Source: Gammaproteobacteria bacterium HGW-Gammaproteobacteria-2
Lineage (GTDB): Bacteria > Pseudomonadota > Gammaproteobacteria > Xanthomonadales > Xanthomonadaceae
Assembly (NCBI GenBank): GCA_002840015.1
Contig: PGZE01000017.1
Location: 8,921 to 68,721 of the forward strand
Length of the DNA stretch: 59,801 bases
Direction of reading: 5' to 3'
In this document: positions 35,682 through 44,580 of the stretch, piece after piece
Position numbering within the stretch: the stretch's first letter is position 1
Layout: every line of letters begins with the position of its first letter
Translations under genes and position numbers: made by a program
Notes under the pieces: model-generated
What the model was told of the DNA's origin: nothing
Databases searched by the model: none
What the model saw: only the letters and a program-made list of their open reading frames with translations

Positions 35682-37001
35682 ATGGGTATTCTGCTTGTTC
35701 GGCACGTTCACCAAATGGCATCGGCAGCAGCAGCCGGCGACTGGCCGCGCCTGGAGGCGTTGCAAGCGCAGCATCCAGCGACCGCACGCGCGCTGGCACC
35801 ATTGCTGGCGAGCGAGGCGCAGCAACGCACGCGCCAGGATGCTGGTGTATCCAGCCAACTCCGCGCATTGGAGGAACAAGGCAATGCGCTGGATGCCAGC
35901 TTTGCGTTGGGGCGAACGCTGGATGATCTGGATCGACATGCCAAGGATGCGGCCGCAGGTGCCGACAATTTGACGCTCGCTGCCACTCCGCTGACGAATG
36001 CGCTCAATACCCTGGCTGACGCGGTCAGCACAGCAACCCAGAGCGTTGACCAGGGGCAAGCGCAAACCAGTGATCTGGAAGCACAACTGCGCCTCATGCG
36101 CAGTGCTTTGGCAGCAATGACTCAAGCGCATGAACAATTCATCCAGTTTTTTAGCCAGATCCGCGAACAAACCGCTGCGGTTCAGGAAATTGCTCACCAA
36201 ATCAATCTGGTGGCGCTGAACGCGGCAATCGAGGCCGCCCGCGCGGGTGAAGCAGGACGCAGTTTTGCCGTGGTTGCCGATGAAGTGAAGCAATTGGCGG
36301 AAAAGACAACTCTAACCACTGGCGAGATTGAAACCATAACGCAGACGATGGGCGAGTTTGCGGCACGATTGGACAATGGCGTAAAGGGCGCGATCAAACG
36401 ACTGGATCGTGCCGAACAAGGCACGCAAGGTATTCAGTCGGCAATCATTCATTCGCGTGCGCAGATCGGTGAGTTGACCCTGCACACGACGGCTGCAACC
36501 TCGGGCCTGCAAAGTTTGGGTAATGCGCAACGGGGAATCGCTGCGACGCTGGCAGAACTGTCGCGTTCAAACACGGTTGCTCGCCGGCACACCGACACGA
36601 TCACACGCGGCTGTTTGCTCGCACATCGCATCGCGGCCAGTCGTTTGGGCGAGCAAAGCGCGGGCAGCGAGCACACCCTGCTCGCGGTGCTCGAAACAGC
36701 GCGCAGCATGAGACGCGCCATCGAGCTGGCGGCAACACGACCCGGCTGCGAGGATATGCGCTGGTTGGACGCCGAGGCGCCAGGCCAGCAGATGCTGACC
36801 TGGGTCACCAGGCTAGGCAAGGCATCGCTCAACGATGGCCTGGACAAAACCACTCAGTCTTTTGTGCAGCTGTGTCGTGATCTGGTTGCCTTGCTTGGCA
36901 ACGGCAAGTCCGGAGAAGCCAAATCGCGAATATCCGAGCTCGACAGCCTGCTGGAACGCCTGAGCCATACCCCTCAAACTCCATTAGGTGCCACCCAATG
37001 A
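35682..37001 (+). CDS. Soluble methyl-accepting chemotaxis protein
   Basis: A 439-residue chemoreceptor with no transmembrane segment or signal peptide, so cytoplasmic. Residues about 1-90 are helical; about 90-320 is the coiled-coil signalling domain with the conserved tip [20 protein letters not shown] and [16 protein letters not shown]. The C-terminal about 120 residues contain a cluster near residue 354 ([11 protein letters not shown]) faintly like the zinc-binding CZB motif. ATG 35682 has GAGG upstream; earlier in-frame starts run into repeats. It ends in an ATGA overlap with flgA and follows a candidate sigma-54 promoter, so it is built into the flagellar regulon. Confidence 0.88.
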   Translation: MGILLVRHVHQMASAAAAGDWPRLEALQAQHPATARALAPLLASEAQQRTRQDAGVSSQLRALEEQGNALDASFALGRTLDDLDRHAKDAAAGADNLTLAATPLTNALNTLADAVSTATQSVDQGQAQTSDLEAQLRLMRSALAAMTQAHEQFIQFFSQIREQTAAVQEIAHQINLVALNAAIEAARAGEAGRSFAVVADEVKQLAEKTTLTTGEIETITQTMGEFAARLDNGVKGAIKRLDRAEQGTQGIQSAIIHSRAQIGELTLHTTAATSGLQSLGNAQRGIAATLAELSRSNTVARRHTDTITRGCLLAHRIAASRLGEQSAGSEHTLLAVLETARSMRRAIELAATRPGCEDMRWLDAEAPGQQMLTWVTRLGKASLNDGLDKTTQSFVQLCRDLVALLGNGKSGEAKSRISELDSLLERLSHTPQTPLGATQ

Positions 37002-37693
37002 TGCAAATTGCTCTCCTGTTGCTCGTTTCGGGATTGGCGTTTTCGGCGCCTGCGCCGGCAGCCGATGCGATACAGCCACTGGAAAGCATACGTGCGGCGG
37101 CTGAACACGCGGCGCGTGTCGAGCTCAAAGCGCTGGGCGGAGATTTGCGCATTGGCGAGATTACCATCGACTCACGACTGCGCGTGGCAGCCTGCGCCGC
37201 ACCATTGAAAGCCCAACTGGACGGCCCAGCAGCAGCGCGCAGTATCGTTGCCGTGAGCTGCCCGCAACCGGTGTCATGGTCGTTGCGCATTCCAGTTCAC
37301 GCGGAGCTGTGGCGGCCAGTTGCGGTGAACATGAGTGCGATAAAACGCGGCAGCATCCTCACCGCAGGGCAGATCCAGATGCAAACACACGAGGTCCTCG
37401 GCCTGTCGCGCGGTTACTACGGCGACAGTGAGCAGGTGATCGGCCAGCAAGCCTCACGAAACATCAAAGCCAATGAAATTGTGCATTTGGGCATGATCGA
37501 GGCACCCCGATTGGTAAAACGTGGCGACTCGATCGTTATTATTGCCGCTGATGGGCGCATTGCCGTGCGCACGCAGGGAATTGCACTCCAGGATGGCATC
37601 GAAGGGGCGGCGGTGCAGGTGCGCAATCCGCGCTCTGGCCGCGTGATAACCGGCGAAGTAACCGCCCGCGGCACGGTTTCTGTGCTTCCTTGA
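36998..37693 (+). CDS. flgA: Flagellar P-ring chaperone FlgA
   Basis: A 231-residue periplasmic protein with a signal peptide ([21 protein letters not shown]). The C-terminal SAF domain has [42 protein letters not shown] (partial) and [12 protein letters not shown], ending [24 protein letters not shown]. It assists P-ring assembly by FlgI. The ATG lies in a 4-nt overlap with the chemoreceptor stop, an uncommon partner; a second ATG follows immediately. Confidence 0.94.
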   Translation: MMQIALLLLVSGLAFSAPAPAADAIQPLESIRAAAEHAARVELKALGGDLRIGEITIDSRLRVAACAAPLKAQLDGPAAARSIVAVSCPQPVSWSLRIPVHAELWRPVAVNMSAIKRGSILTAGQIQMQTHEVLGLSRGYYGDSEQVIGQQASRNIKANEIVHLGMIEAPRLVKRGDSIVIIAADGRIAVRTQGIALQDGIEGAAVQVRNPRSGRVITGEVTARGTVSVLP

Positions 37694-37715
37694 ACCAACG
37701 CCGGTAAAATATCGC

Positions 37716-37742
37716 TAAAGTTTTTATCGTTGCCGCCGAAAC
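37716..37742 (+). promoter_or_regulatory. Sigma-28 (FliA) promoter of flgM
   Basis: TAAAGTTT (perfect) at 37716-37723, 11 nt, then GCCGAAAC at 37735-37742 (5-6 of 8 to GCCGATAA). It lies 41 nt before the flgM ATG. It fits the usual feedback in which FliA drives its own anti-sigma factor. Confidence 0.85.
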
Positions 37743-37783
37743 AGGGGCAAGCCGCATGAAGGGCTGGCCGTGAGGAACCGATT

Positions 37784-38089
37784 ATGAACAACAATATCAG
37801 TGGTTTGGGCGGCGCCAACGCACCGCCGCTGGAAGCACGAACGGCACCAAAGCAGGCGGAAGCGGAAGCTGCCGCACCTGCCCGCCGTGAAGGTGATCGG
37901 GTCAACCTGACCGAGTCGGCACGCTCGATCCAGCAATCCGAGCAGGCGCAATCGGCCGCACCCGCAGTCAACGCCGAACGAGTCGCTGCGATTCGTCAGG
38001 ATCTGGCCGCCGGACGTCTGAGCATATCGCCTGAGCGGATCGCCGATGGCTTGCTCGCCATCGAGCGGCAACTCGCCGGATCGAGCTGA
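37784..38089 (+). CDS. flgM: Anti-sigma-28 factor FlgM
   Basis: A 101-residue protein. The N-terminal half is disordered and Ala-rich as in FlgM; the C-terminal FliA-binding part has DRVNLTESARSIQ and VAAIRQDLAAGRLSISPERIADGLLAIERQL (partial). It holds FliA inactive until exported through the completed hook. GAGG upstream of the ATG. Overexport or retention would depend on the state of hook assembly, which matters given the broken flgK. Two nt separate it from flgN. Confidence 0.93.
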   Translation: MNNNISGLGGANAPPLEARTAPKQAEAEAAAPARREGDRVNLTESARSIQQSEQAQSAAPAVNAERVAAIRQDLAAGRLSISPERIADGLLAIERQLAGSS

Positions 38090-38091
38090 TC

Positions 38092-38574
38092 ATGGAATCA
38101 CAGGCCAGACTTACCGACGCACTGGCCGAGACGGCGCTCGCCATCGCCACCCAGGCGGACCGGCTCGAAGGAGTTTTACAGCTTGAACGCGAGGCACTGG
38201 TCGCCAACGATGACCGCGCGCTGGATTCGGTAGCACGCGACAAAGACCTCATCGTGCGCACCTTGGAAACACAGGAACGCGAACGGCTGCATCTCGCGCG
38301 CGCACTCGACATATCCCCTGGACCAGCACCGATGCACGCCGCGCTGGCAGAACACGGCGCAGCACGCGATGCGTGGGCGCGCTGCGTGGGAGTGCTTGAA
38401 CGTTGTCAAGCGATCAACTCGGCCAACGGCCGGATTGTCGAAATCAAACTGCAGAATGTTCGCACTGCGCTGGATCTGCTGTCGGGCAGGGATATGGCAA
38501 CCAGTGCCACGACTTATGGTCCAACCGGCCGGGCTGCACGTGTACACAGCCCCCTGACCATCGCACGGGCCTGA
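38092..38574 (+). CDS. flgN: Flagellar export chaperone FlgN
   Basis: A 160-residue mostly helical protein following flgM directly, the normal order. FlgN is the export chaperone for FlgK and FlgL. Typical features are the long N-terminal helices (LTDALAETALAIATQADRLEGVLQLEREALVAND, partial), CQAINSANGRIVEIKL, and the C-terminal SATTYGPTGRAARVHS. Both of its clients are encoded here, one of them (flgK) damaged. Confidence 0.88.
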   Translation: MESQARLTDALAETALAIATQADRLEGVLQLEREALVANDDRALDSVARDKDLIVRTLETQERERLHLARALDISPGPAPMHAALAEHGAARDAWARCVGVLERCQAINSANGRIVEIKLQNVRTALDLLSGRDMATSATTYGPTGRAARVHSPLTIARA

Positions 38575-38603
38575 TCGGCAAGCGCATTGCCCCGGGCCCG
38601 GCC

Positions 38604-39293
38604 GTGATTACAGACCCACCGCAAATTCGTTCGCTGATCAATCGCATGATCCGGGACAAGGTACCCATCACGGTGATGCTGCCCGAGCGTGAAGGCTTCT
38701 TTAGCAGCCTGTTGCTGGACAGCGACCGCGAAGACGGCAGCCTGCTGGCCGACGAATTGTTCCCGGCACGCGGTCACCAAGCTGTGAAACCTGGGTTGGA
38801 AATACGCGTGCTGGGAAACCTTGATGGCATTGAAGTGCGCTTCAGAAGCCGCGTCATCAAGATCCATGCACCACCACCGGCAGCCAGTTACAGCCTGGCC
38901 ATGCCAACTGCATTGGATTACAAGCAGCGACGCAACGCATTTCGTGTTCCAGTTTCGCCGGCGTCGGCCATTCCAGTGCATCTGCGCGCTGAGGGCTTCA
39001 ACGCCAAAGGCACATTGACTGACATCTCGCACAACGGCTTGCGTGTCGCCATGCGCAACGCAAGCTCGGTGCCCATGGGCACGGAGTTGCTTTGCGAGAT
39101 TGAATTGCCCAACGACCCCATCAGCGCAAAGGCGGAAGCCCGGCATAGCGAACCCGACCGACGCGGCCTGGGGGTAGTGTATGTTGGCTTCCGATTTCTG
39201 GAGCTGAACCGCGAACACCAGCGTACTATCAATCGATTCACTGCCAACCTGCAGCGCGATCAACTGCGTGCCCGTCGCATGTTTCACTCCTGA
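38604..39293 (+). CDS. YcgR-like flagellar brake protein with PilZ domain
   Basis: A 229-residue protein with an N-terminal YcgR domain (ITDPPQIRSLINRM, MLPEREGFFSSLLLD) and a C-terminal PilZ domain. The c-di-GMP motif is complete: RRNAFR from about residue 109 and DISHNG from about 140. Such proteins bind c-di-GMP and slow or bias the flagellar motor. The start is GTG 38604, the only plausible one downstream of flgN; ribosome site is weak. Placed between flgN and an EAL-HDOD gene, it connects motility to c-di-GMP. Confidence 0.88.
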   Translation: MITDPPQIRSLINRMIRDKVPITVMLPEREGFFSSLLLDSDREDGSLLADELFPARGHQAVKPGLEIRVLGNLDGIEVRFRSRVIKIHAPPPAASYSLAMPTALDYKQRRNAFRVPVSPASAIPVHLRAEGFNAKGTLTDISHNGLRVAMRNASSVPMGTELLCEIELPNDPISAKAEARHSEPDRRGLGVVYVGFRFLELNREHQRTINRFTANLQRDQLRARRMFHS

Positions 39294-39300
39294 GGTCGCC

Positions 39301-40566
39301 ATGCCAGATTCCACCAACGCAATGTTTCAGTCCGACCTGCCCTCGATGGTGGCGCGGCAGGCGATCCTTGATCGTGACCAAAAGCTTTTTGGTTACGAAC
39401 TGTTGTTCCGTGCGACCTTGGCTGACCGTCACGCCAACATCACCGATGGCGACGCGGCAACCGCACGCGTTTTGATGCAGGCATTGGTGGATATCGGCAT
39501 CGAGCGGTTGGTTGGCGATTCGCATGCTCTGTTCAACATGACCCGCCGATTGTTGCTGGAGCACGAGTTGCTGCCGATCTCGGGCAAACGCATCGGTCTT
39601 GAGCTGCTGGAAGACCAGGTGGTTGATGAAGCATTGCTGACCGCGCTGCGCGACTTGTCGCGCCGCGGTTACCTGATCGTGCTCGACGATTTTGTCTTGC
39701 GCGAACAAACACCTGAAATCAATGAATTGCTCGAACTCGCTGACATCATCAAGATCGAGATTCCCAATCGTACCGATAGTGATCTCGCCGAACAGATTGC
39801 ACGTTTGCGCCCTTTTCGTGCTCGTCTGGTTGCCGAAAAAGTGGAGACTCACTCTGAGTTTCAACGCTGCCTCGCACTGGGGTTCGATTTATTCCAGGGC
39901 TACTTCTTCTTCCGCCCCGAGATCATCGGCGAAGGCAACGTCTCGGAAACCGGCCTGAGCGTGATGCGCCTGCTGGCGGCGTTGGAGGATGCCAACAATG
40001 GCCCGAAGGAACTGGAAAACATCATCACCTCCGATGCCGTGCTCAGCTACCGCCTGCTACGGCTGGTCAACTCCGCCTACTTCGGCCTGAGCAGCTCGGT
40101 CAGTTCATTGCGCCACGCAATCGTGTACCTGGGCATCGGCAATATTCGCAATTGGGTGCGGGTACTGGCCTTGGCTCGCCTGGACAATCGCCCACCCGAA
40201 CTGTTGAAGGCAGCACTGGTGCGCGCACGCATGTGCGAACAACTCATCACTGGTGGCAAGCCCAGCAGCAAAGGTGAGCAAGCGTTCATGGTCGGCCTGT
40301 TTTCGATGCTTGATGCCTTGCTCAATGCACCGATGGATGAGTTGCTGAACAACCTCAATCTGCCTGCTGAAGTCAGCCAGGCCATTCACGACGGAAGCGG
40401 CCCGTTTGGTGCGCTGTTGGAACAGGTACAAGCCTGCGAACGTGCGCAATGGGAGTTGTTGGAATCCTGGGATGTCAGCCCGGTACTGCTCGCCTATACC
40501 TATTTGAGCGCGGTGGAATGGGCTGACCAGATGTTCAGTTTTGGCACTGCGCCGACCGGCAACTGA
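39301..40566 (+). CDS. EAL-HDOD signalling protein (YuxH type)
   Basis: A 421-residue protein. An N-terminal EAL-like domain (about 10-205) starts ARQAILDRDQKLFGYELLFR. It has ELLED in place of EAL, VLDDFVL in place of DDFGTG, and retains VAEKVET and FQGYFFFRPE. The C-terminal HDOD domain (about 215-405) has SDAVLSYRLLRLVNSAYFG and LRHAIVYLGIGNIRNW. Most family members are catalytically degenerate and act as c-di-GMP or protein-binding regulators. ATG 39301 has GAGG 7 nt upstream. It is 7 nt after the PilZ gene, so probably co-transcribed. Confidence 0.9.
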   Translation: MPDSTNAMFQSDLPSMVARQAILDRDQKLFGYELLFRATLADRHANITDGDAATARVLMQALVDIGIERLVGDSHALFNMTRRLLLEHELLPISGKRIGLELLEDQVVDEALLTALRDLSRRGYLIVLDDFVLREQTPEINELLELADIIKIEIPNRTDSDLAEQIARLRPFRARLVAEKVETHSEFQRCLALGFDLFQGYFFFRPEIIGEGNVSETGLSVMRLLAALEDANNGPKELENIITSDAVLSYRLLRLVNSAYFGLSSSVSSLRHAIVYLGIGNIRNWVRVLALARLDNRPPELLKAALVRARMCEQLITGGKPSSKGEQAFMVGLFSMLDALLNAPMDELLNNLNLPAEVSQAIHDGSGPFGALLEQVQACERAQWELLESWDVSPVLLAYTYLSAVEWADQMFSFGTAPTGN

Positions 40567-40632
40567 TACCCACCTGACACACCCGCACGCCTGCCGCACC
40601 ATAGCCGCATTATCACGGAAAGCCCCGGGCCA

Positions 40633-40651
40633 CAGGCTACAATGCAGCCTG
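40633..40651. promoter_or_regulatory. Inverted repeat over a TACAAT -10-like box
   Basis: CAGGCT-ACAATGC-AGCCTG is a 6-bp inverted repeat with 7-nt centre, overlapping TACAAT and lying 20 nt before the CurA-like gene. It may be an operator on the promoter. No good -35 box was seen. Confidence 0.3.
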
Positions 40652-40670
40652 CATTTGCCCGGAGTCCGCC

Positions 40671-41675
40671 ATGAGCACCCCCAGCCGTACTCTTACCCTC
40701 GTCGCCCGCCCCGACGGCGTTCCACGTGACGAGGATTTCGCACTGCTTGCCAGCACCCTGCCCGACCTCAATGCCGGCCAGTTCCGGGTCGCGGTGCGCT
40801 ACCTGTCGATCGACCCGGCGATGCGGGTGTGGATGAGCGAGCAGAAAAGCTACTGGCCGCCGGTGCCGCTGGGCGATGTGATGCGCGCAGCGGGCATAGG
40901 CGAAATCGTTGAATCGCAGCACCCGAAGTTTCCGGTCGGTGCCTGGGTCAGCGGCATGACCGGTGTGCGCGAGCAACTCATCAGCGACGGCAAGGGCATG
41001 CGCCGCTTCGATGCCAGCGCGCTGCCGCATCCAGCGTGGGCGCTGAGTGTCTTCGGCGCCACCGGCCTCACCGCCTGGTTCGGCCTCACCGACATCGGCC
41101 AGCCCAAGGCTGGCGACACGGTGGTGATTTCCGCCGCATCCGGCGCGGTCGGTTCGGCCGCGGTGCAGATCGCCAAAAACCTGGGTTGTAAGGTGATTGG
41201 TATCGCCGGTGGCCCGGAGAAATGCGCTTATGTGCGCAACGATCTGGGTGCCGATGCCGCCATCGATTACAAGAACGAGCACGTCGGCAAAGCGCTGGAT
41301 CAACACTGCCCTGGCGGCATCGACATCTATTTCGACAATGTCGGCGGCGAGATACTCGACGCCGCACTCGCCCGCCTGCGCATGCATGCGCGCGTGGTGC
41401 TGTGCGGCGGCATTTCGCAATACAACGCCACCGGCAAGGTGCGCGGTCCGGCCAATTACTTGGCGCTGATTTCGGCGCGTGCGCGGATGCAGGGTTTTGT
41501 CGTGCTCGATTACCTCGATCGTGCCGATGAAGCGCTGGCAGTGATGGCGCCCTGGGCCACCGCCGGCAAGCTCAGCAGCCGGATCGACGTGCTTGAGGGC
41601 CTGGAAAACTTCGCCGAAGCGTTGCGCCGGGTCTATTCGGGTGCCAACTTCGGCAAACAGGTATTGAAGGTCTGA
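40671..41675 (+). CDS. NADP-dependent oxidoreductase, CurA/MDR family
   Basis: A 334-residue medium-chain reductase of the leukotriene-B4 dehydrogenase/CurA group (zinc-free, NADPH-dependent reduction of enones). Marks: YLSIDPAMRVWM, VGAWVSGMTGVREQ, the nucleotide site ISAASGAVGSAAVQIAK, GIAGGPEKC, IDIYFDNVGGEILDAAL and CGGISQYN. Full family length. Substrate not determinable. It is followed 4 nt later by the MoxR ATPase, but the two have no obvious shared function. Confidence 0.92.
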   Translation: MSTPSRTLTLVARPDGVPRDEDFALLASTLPDLNAGQFRVAVRYLSIDPAMRVWMSEQKSYWPPVPLGDVMRAAGIGEIVESQHPKFPVGAWVSGMTGVREQLISDGKGMRRFDASALPHPAWALSVFGATGLTAWFGLTDIGQPKAGDTVVISAASGAVGSAAVQIAKNLGCKVIGIAGGPEKCAYVRNDLGADAAIDYKNEHVGKALDQHCPGGIDIYFDNVGGEILDAALARLRMHARVVLCGGISQYNATGKVRGPANYLALISARARMQGFVVLDYLDRADEALAVMAPWATAGKLSSRIDVLEGLENFAEALRRVYSGANFGKQVLKV

Positions 41676-41678
41676 CCG

Positions 41679-42527
41679 ATGCGCTTTGATGGCACTGCCC
41701 ACTACGTCGCCAGCGACGAACTCAAACTCGCGGTCAACGCTGCGATCACCCTGCAACGGCCGCTGCTGATCAAGGGCGAACCGGGCACCGGCAAGACGCT
41801 GCTCGCCGAGGAAATGGCCGGCGCATTGGCGGCGCCGCTGTTTACCTGGCACGTCAAATCCACCACCAAGGCGCATCAGGGCCTGTACGAATACGACGCG
41901 GTCAGCCGCTTGCGCGATTCGCAATTGGGCGATGCGCGGGTACACGACGTGCGCAACTACATCCGCCCCGGTGCGTTGTGGCAGGCGTTTGTCAGCGAGC
42001 AGCGCGCGGTGTTGCTGATCGATGAAATCGACAAGGCCGATATCGAGTTTCCCAACGACCTGCTGCGCGAACTCGACCGCATGGAGTTCGCGGTCGATGA
42101 AACCGGCGAAACCATCCGCGCTCAGCATCGACCGATCATCGTAATTACCTCGAACAACGAAAAAGAACTGCCCGACGCATTCCTGCGCCGCTGTTTTTTC
42201 CACTACATCAACTTTCCCGACCGCGCCACACTGGAGCGGATCATTGCCGTACACTATCCCGGCCTGACCGGCACCTTGGTCGGCAATGCGCTGGAGATGT
42301 TCCTGCAATTGCGTGAGGTGCCGGGGCTGAAGAAGCGGCCCTCGACTTCGGAACTGATCGACTGGCTGAAACTGTTGCTGGCCGACGATCTGGCGGCACA
42401 GGCGCTGCACGAGCGCGACCCGGCCAAGGCGATCCCGCCGCTGTACGGGGCATTGGTGAAGAACGAGCAGGATGTGCAATTGCTGGAACGCCTGGCGTTC
42501 ATGCACCGCCGTCAATCGCAGCGCTGA
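41679..42527 (+). CDS. MoxR-family AAA+ ATPase
   Basis: A 282-residue AAA+ protein. Walker A GEPGTGKT (33-40), Walker B VLLIDEIDKAD (from 111), sensor ITSNNEKELPDAFLRRC. It matches the MoxR subgroup paired with a CoxE-like VWA protein, in which ATPase and VWA proteins act together as a chaperone pair for maturation of target complexes. The partner VWA gene follows 7 nt downstream but is broken here, so this ATPase may be orphaned. Confidence 0.93.
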   Translation: MRFDGTAHYVASDELKLAVNAAITLQRPLLIKGEPGTGKTLLAEEMAGALAAPLFTWHVKSTTKAHQGLYEYDAVSRLRDSQLGDARVHDVRNYIRPGALWQAFVSEQRAVLLIDEIDKADIEFPNDLLRELDRMEFAVDETGETIRAQHRPIIVITSNNEKELPDAFLRRCFFHYINFPDRATLERIIAVHYPGLTGTLVGNALEMFLQLREVPGLKKRPSTSELIDWLKLLLADDLAAQALHERDPAKAIPPLYGALVKNEQDVQLLERLAFMHRRQSQR

Positions 42528-42533
42528 ATCGCA

Positions 42534-43649
42534 ATGTTTCTTGGCTTGTTCGATGCCCTGCGCGCTGCGAAAGTACCGGTCAGCCTGCGCGAACTACTCG
42601 ACCTGCACGCGGCGCTCAAGGCCGGCATGGCGCATGCCGACGTTGACGCTTTTTACGCGCTGGCGCGCACGGTGTTGGTCAAGGACGAGCGCCATTTCGA
42701 TCGCTTCGATAGGGCGTTCGCCAGCTGGTTCAAGGGCGTACCCGACCTGCACGCCGCGCTCGACGCCGAGATCCCGGCCGACTGGCTGCGCCGCGCCTTC
42801 GAGCGCGAGTTCAGCGCCGAAGAACGTGCCCGCATCGAAAGGAATTGCGCAAGCGCCTTAACGAGCAGCATGAACGCCATCAGGGCGGCAATCGCTGGAT
42901 CGGCACCGGCGGCACCAGCCCGTTTGGCAACAGCGGCTACAACCCCGAAGGCATCCGCATCGGCGGCATTGGCGGCAACCGGCGCGCGGTAAAAGTGTGG
43001 GAACAACGGCAGTTCCGCAATCTCGATGACCAGGTCGAAATCGGCACCCGCAACATCAAGCTGGCGCTGCGCCGCTTGCGGCGCTTCGCGCGCGAGGGCG
43101 CCGCCGATGAGCTCGATCTGGACGGCACCATTGCCGCCACTGCACGCGAGGGCGGCATGCTCGATATCCGCATGCGCCCGGAGCGGCACAACGCAGTAAA
43201 GGTGCTGTTGCTGCTCGATATCGGTGGTTCGATGGACGAGCATGTGCGGGTCTGCGAAGAGTTGTTCTCGGCCTGCCGCAGCGAGTTCAAGCACCTTGAG
43301 CACTTCTATTTCCACAACTGCCTGTACGAGTCGGTGTGGAAGGTCCACACTGGAGTTGTTGCGCACCTATGGCACCGACTACCGCGTGGTGATCGTCGGC
43401 GATGCGGCGATGGCCTCGTATGAAATCACCCATCCGGGCGGTAGCGTGGAACATGTCAACGAGGAACCCGGCAGTGTCTGGATACAACGCCTGGTTGATC
43501 GCTTTGGCAAAATGGCATGGCTCAACCCAACCCCACAGCGGGCGTGGGATTACAGCCAATCCACCGGCATAATCCGATCATTACTGAGTGAGCGCATGTT
43601 TCCGCTTACTTTGGCCGGGCTGGATGATGCAATACGTAACCTGCGTTGA
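42534..43649 (+). pseudogene. VWA/CoxE-like partner of MoxR, broken by two internal deletions
   Basis: The product is recognisable along its whole length but in three frame segments. Segment 1 (from ATG 42534 to about 42841) runs MFLGLFDALRAAKVPVSL to FSAEERARIER. Segment 2 (about 42842-43345, +2 frame) runs ELRKRLNEQHERHQGG through GTGGTSPFGN, the MIDAS-like LLLDIGGSMDEH, to YFHNCLYESVWK. Segment 3 (about 43346 to 43649, first frame again) runs ELLRTYGTDYRVVIVGDA to MFPLTLAGLDDAIRNLR. At each junction about 8-10 residues expected from the family are absent, including the NRRRH-type loop after VWK. Real decay or assembly deletions. Confidence 0.85.
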
Positions 43650-43692
43650 TCTGCATTGCCTGAATTTCAATCCTCTTTCAGTTGAGCCCCTG

Positions 43693-44564
43693 ATGCCATC
43701 CATACACCGCCCGATTGTGCTTCTTGCCTGCCTGTTGTTTACCTGCGCCGGCCTGACACAAACGACAGCAACCAACACCATCAGCCGCATGACAGCACTG
43801 ATCAACGACCCCGAGATTGCCGAGATCAGCGGCCTGGCAACATCGCGGCTGCACCCGGACGTGATCTGGGTTCACAACGACAGCTTCGACGAGCCGGTGC
43901 TGCATGCGCTGTCCACCACCGGCAAGCGGCTGGCGAATGTCACCATTGCCGGCGTTGAAAACATCGACTGGGAAGACATCGCCGCATTCACCCTGAACGG
44001 AAAATCCTACTTGCTGATCGCCGATACCGGCGACAACGGCGGCATCCGCCAGACACTGCAGCTGCACATCGTGCGCGAACCCGAACAATTGCACGATCAA
44101 ACGATCCACCCGCAATGGTCGATCCGCTTTCGCTGGCCGGATGGCCCGCGCGATTGCGAAGCGGCAAAAAACGAGTCCCCGTTGATTTGTTGAGCCTGCC
44201 ATTGCAAGCACGCGATGACACTGTGCAAACCGCACGTTTGATCGGCGCGCTGGCTGGCATCGCACAGCCCAGCCCCGAAGACCTGCAACGCAATCCGGTC
44301 TATGGCCGTTACCGTAGCCAGGTCACCGCAGCCGACATCAGCCCGGACCGGCAAACTTTGGCCGTGCTCAATTATCGCGCCGTCTATCTTTACCCACGCC
44401 GCCCGGATGAAGACTGGTCACGGGCCACTGCCCGCCCCGGTACCGAACACATTTTTCCCTGGCTGGCGCAGGCCGAAGCAATGGGCTTTGCGACGGATGG
44501 AAAAGGTTTGTGGATCAGCAGCGAGCGGCAGCCAACACCGATACTGTGGCTGGCATTGCCCTGA
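43693..44564 (+). pseudogene. Secreted propeller-like protein, frameshifted by an internal deletion
   Basis: The first frame starts at ATG 43693 with a signal peptide (IVLLACLLFTCAGLTQ) and repeats typical of beta-propellers: ISGLATSRLHPDVIWVHNDS, WEDIAAF, LLIADTGDNGG. It stays conserved-looking up to RWPDGPRDCEA near 44160. It then stops at 44193, while another frame continues with KKRVPVDLLSLPLQ to the end (VTAADISPDRQTLAVLNYR, LWISSERQPTPILWLALP). The blade strand normally found between DCEA and the KKR strand is missing, a loss estimated at about 40 nt (3n+1). Function of the family unknown to me. Confidence 0.75.
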
Positions 44565-44580
44565 TACCCGCATGAATGCC

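Noticed and set aside
40500..42515. 671-codon open frame antisense to the CurA-like and MoxR genes
   Set aside because: Both genes on the plus strand are well-supported families; long antisense frames are common in GC-rich DNA and this one has no recognisable domain.
42534..43649. Programmed frameshifting in the VWA gene
   Set aside because: Conserved residues are missing at both junctions and no slippery heptamer is visible there; deletion explains it better.
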